Made by a program: the position numbers and the translations under genes. A DNA stretch of 16,244 bases from a bacterium (GTDB lineage: Archaea > Thermoproteota > Nitrososphaeria > Nitrososphaerales > Nitrososphaeraceae), in the NCBI GenBank assembly GCA_014381105.1, contig JACMIO010000131.1, positions 1-16,244 on the forward strand, in the 5' to 3' direction. Below the pieces are notes generated by a model. It saw nothing but the letters and a program-made list of their open reading frames with translations, ran no database searches and had not been told where the DNA came from. Positions 14,384-16,244 of the stretch are shown piece after piece. Within the stretch, counting starts at the first letter, position 1; every line of letters begins with the position of its first letter.

Positions 14384-15431
14384 ATTCATCTACTGGCATA
14401 CCAAAATGCCTTCCAGAAGAAGACCTTGTACAAGCCAGGACCTCATCGCCAACCTTTAGATCAGTTACTGATACAAGTTTATTGTCATTTGTAATCAACC
14501 TAATTGTTTCAGCATTTTGCAAAATAACTGTTCCATTAGAATCATTTATCTGAGCCTTTACTAACTTCATCGGTCTGGATTCAATCTTGGACCTCCCAAC
14601 AGTCGATTTTCTGCTCGTTCCGTCCTTGCTAACAACTAGAATTTCAACGCCCGCTTCAAGCTCGGACAGATATTTTGTAGTTCCATCAGACAATGCAGTA
14701 TAACAGTAAACGGCTCCCGCATTTACTCTAAATGGCCTGGGTGAAGTAAATGATGAACCTACTGATTCGTTGTGTACTAGAAACAGGAAATTAGATCTAC
14801 TGCCAATAAGCATTCCCTCGCCCATGTCCATCATTGATACTGTATCTACACATACTCTTTCACCCATTCCAACATCCTTTAATTCTAAAATTTTTGCATA
14901 TTCTAACTTAAAACTAGGATTATCAAGTAAGCTATGCGAATTCTCAACTTGGTTTACATCATCTGTTTCCAATATAACTCCATCAACACCAAGTTCTAAA
15001 ACAGAGAACATTGTTCTAATTTCTTCAGAATTTCTTGTGGTAGTGTAAATTTTTGTTCCCGTTTTTTGAAGTTTGGCGATAAGATTCTCTAGTGGGATTA
15101 TCTTCCAGTCAGTGGCCTCAACTATGACAAAATCTGCGCCATATTTAGACGCAAGAACTATTTCATCTAGATCGTTGTTACTCGATATTTTTTTTATATA
15201 GCCTACACTTTTGGTTAGATTTTTCTTACTCTTACGCAGCAAGTCGAGCGTATTACATACAACATAATCCGCATTATCAGAATGAAATATTGTTTTAAAT
15301 TTCTTACTTGTGATAACGGAAGGGTCGCCATATATCAGTGACACATTAGACACTTTGGATAAAAAATCATCCAGTTTTTCTTTTTCTACGAGTGGTTTTA
15401 GAATAAATTCTTTATTCTTTTGAACTGACAA
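14367..15431 (-). CDS. aroB': 3-dehydroquinate synthase II (archaeal)
   Basis: A 354-residue protein recognisable as archaeal 3-dehydroquinate synthase type II (MJ1249-like). It makes 3-dehydroquinate from 2-amino-3,7-dideoxy-D-threo-hept-6-ulosonate by NAD-dependent oxidative deamination and cyclisation. It replaces the usual AroB. Characteristic segments are DGVILETDD, VGMGERVCVDTVSMM, GEGMLIGSRSNFLFLVHNES, RPFRVNAGAVYCYT and, near the C-terminus, GRHFG. The length is normal. The start is TTG at 15431, inside the last codons of the upstream aroA' gene (20-base overlap), with no ATG nearby, so translation is probably coupled. It forms an operon with aroA'; the next shikimate genes are not found downstream. 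Confidence 0.93.
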   Translation of the reverse strand: MSVQKNKEFILKPLVEKEKLDDFLSKVSNVSLIYGDPSVITSKKFKTIFHSDNADYVVCNTLDLLRKSKKNLTKSVGYIKKISSNNDLDEIVLASKYGADFVIVEATDWKIIPLENLIAKLQKTGTKIYTTTRNSEEIRTMFSVLELGVDGVILETDDVNQVENSHSLLDNPSFKLEYAKILELKDVGMGERVCVDTVSMMDMGEGMLIGSRSNFLFLVHNESVGSSFTSPRPFRVNAGAVYCYTALSDGTTKYLSELEAGVEILVVSKDGTSRKSTVGRSKIESRPMKLVKAQINDSNGTVILQNAETIRLITNDNKLVSVTDLKVGDEVLACTRSSSGRHFGMPVDEFILEK

Positions 15432-16206
15432 TGTTCTTTAATGCCTCTCTTGGTTTTTCACTGTTAAATATAATTCTAGATAATGCATTAAGTATATTTG
15501 GCGGATTTTTATGTTGAAATATGTTACGCCCAAAGGTAACACCAATCGCTCCTGCTTGCATAGCACCATCACACATCTCCAATATATCTTCATCCGTGGT
15601 TGCCTTCGGTCCACCTGCAATAACTACGGGTACTGGACATGTTCTTACAACCTTCTTAAATGAATCTCTGTCTCCGGTATAAACTGTCTTAACAATATCG
15701 GCACCTGCTTCTGCGCCTATCCTAGCCACATGTGATACAATCTCTACATCATATGGATTCTTGATGTTTTCTCCTCTAGGATACATCATGGCAATTAATG
15801 GAATATTCCACTCATTGCATTTATCCGAAATTATCCCCAATTTTTGAAGCATCTCGGGTTCTTCCTTAGCACCTATATTAATGTGAACTGAAATACCATC
15901 AGATCCTAACCTTATTGCGTCCTCGACTCCACCCATCTGTACCTTCTTGTTTGGCGAAAGTCCAAGTGATGTACTAGCAGACAAATGGGCAATAATGCCT
16001 ACTTTTGGAGGTCGAGGCAATGACTTGATAATGCCTTTGTTTATGATAACACTTGTAACGCCAGAATTTTCACATCGATAAATAAACTCATAAACATCCT
16101 CCAGTCCAGGAATAGGACCGTTTGTTATTCCATGGTCCATTGGAATACAAAGCATTTTTCCATCGTTCAAAATCCTTGAAAGTCTTATCTGTCTGCCAAT
16201 AGCCAT
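15412..16206 (-). CDS. aroA': 2-amino-3,7-dideoxy-D-threo-hept-6-ulosonate (ADH) synthase
   Basis: A 264-residue class I aldolase (DeoC/FbaB-like TIM barrel) of the archaeal alternative aromatic pathway (MJ0400-like). It condenses a deoxyketohexose phosphate with aspartate semialdehyde to ADH, the substrate of the next gene's product. Visible are PMDHG (Asp24), MYPRG (Tyr142) and DIVKTVYTGD with the Schiff-base lysine Lys173. From memory of MJ0400 these correspond to its catalytic Asp, Tyr and Lys. VVIAGGPKA (194-202) and VTFGRNIFQ near the end are phosphate-binding loops. The ATG at 16206 is well supported. The downstream aroB' overlaps it by 20 bases. With DHQ synthase II it replaces the erythrose-4-phosphate entry to the shikimate pathway. 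Confidence 0.93.
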   Translation of the reverse strand: MAIGRQIRLSRILNDGKMLCIPMDHGITNGPIPGLEDVYEFIYRCENSGVTSVIINKGIIKSLPRPPKVGIIAHLSASTSLGLSPNKKVQMGGVEDAIRLGSDGISVHINIGAKEEPEMLQKLGIISDKCNEWNIPLIAMMYPRGENIKNPYDVEIVSHVARIGAEAGADIVKTVYTGDRDSFKKVVRTCPVPVVIAGGPKATTDEDILEMCDGAMQAGAIGVTFGRNIFQHKNPPNILNALSRIIFNSEKPREALKNIVSSKE

Positions 16207-16233
16207 TAATATTTAGATATTTTTGTTATCTGA

Positions 16234-16243
16234 CTTAAAAGTG
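16234..16243 (-). promoter_or_regulatory. Possible TATA-like box for the aro operon
   Basis: CACTTTTAAG on the minus strand lies about 32 bases before the aroA' ATG, at the window's edge. An alternative AT-rich motif (AAATATTA) immediately before the ATG is too close to serve a leaderless transcript. Confidence 0.25.
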
Positions 16244-16244
16244 A

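Noticed and set aside
1..16244. tRNA, rRNA, CRISPR arrays, insertion-sequence ends and attachment sites
   Set aside because: I looked for T-loop motifs, regularly spaced repeats and transposase motifs on both strands and found none that hold up. Short or intron-containing RNA genes could still be missed by eye.

Overview
The window looks like a chromosomal segment of an AT-rich ammonia-oxidizing archaeon of the Nitrososphaeria (Thaumarchaeota), possibly a Nitrosocosmicus-like soil lineage. This is inferred from gene content and signals, not from any rRNA or marker-gene comparison. The clues are the archaeal purine enzyme PurP, the archaeal alternative early shikimate pathway (ADH synthase plus 3-dehydroquinate synthase II), a JAMM metalloenzyme, a single-span TatA, a secreted PKD-domain protein rich in N-glycosylation sequons, TATA-like boxes about 20-30 bases before many start codons (short-leader or leaderless transcripts), and frequent TTG starts. 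G+C is about one third by eye. I see no rRNA, tRNA, CRISPR array or intact insertion sequence.

Layout. 1-226: 3' end of an unrecognised gene. 292-1113 (-): polytopic membrane protein with an intramembrane CPTC motif. 1230-1655 (+): bifunctional-nuclease-family (DUF151) protein. 1666-2763 (-): purP. 2858-3178 (-): tatA. 3183-3788: gene-poor, with a possible gene relic. 3789-4154 (+): small PH-like protein. 4227-5177 (+): SPL-type radical SAM protein. 5267-5569 (-): two-span membrane protein with a zinc ribbon. 5895-7037/7094 (-): large membrane protein with a duplicated DxxWH/PPH signature. 7078-7446 and 7578-7784 (+): two small unknown proteins. 7933-9655 (-): DrrAB-like ABC exporter operon. 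9656-10193: gene-poor. 10194-10625 (+): JAMM/MPN+ protease-like protein. 10626-11045: gene-poor with several hairpins. 11046-11366 (+): unknown small protein. 11471-12901 (-): secreted, sequon-rich Ig/PKD protein. 13185-14051 (-): beta-class DNA methyltransferase with no visible restriction partner. 14052-14366: contains a long stem-loop. 14367-16206 (-): aroA'-aroB' operon, overlapping by 20 bases, whose promoter lies at the right edge.

How the genes work together. The only clear functional units are the ABC exporter pair (ATPase then permease, 23-base overlap) and the aroA'-aroB' pair (successive steps to 3-dehydroquinate). PurP and TatA are housekeeping functions with their own TATA-like boxes. 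The rest are single-gene units separated by unusually long spacers. I found no convincing multi-gene defence or mobile system. The strongest candidates for something undescribed are the duplicated WH/PPH membrane protein, the CPTC membrane protein, and the structured intergenic segments at 14204-14259 and 10684-10946.
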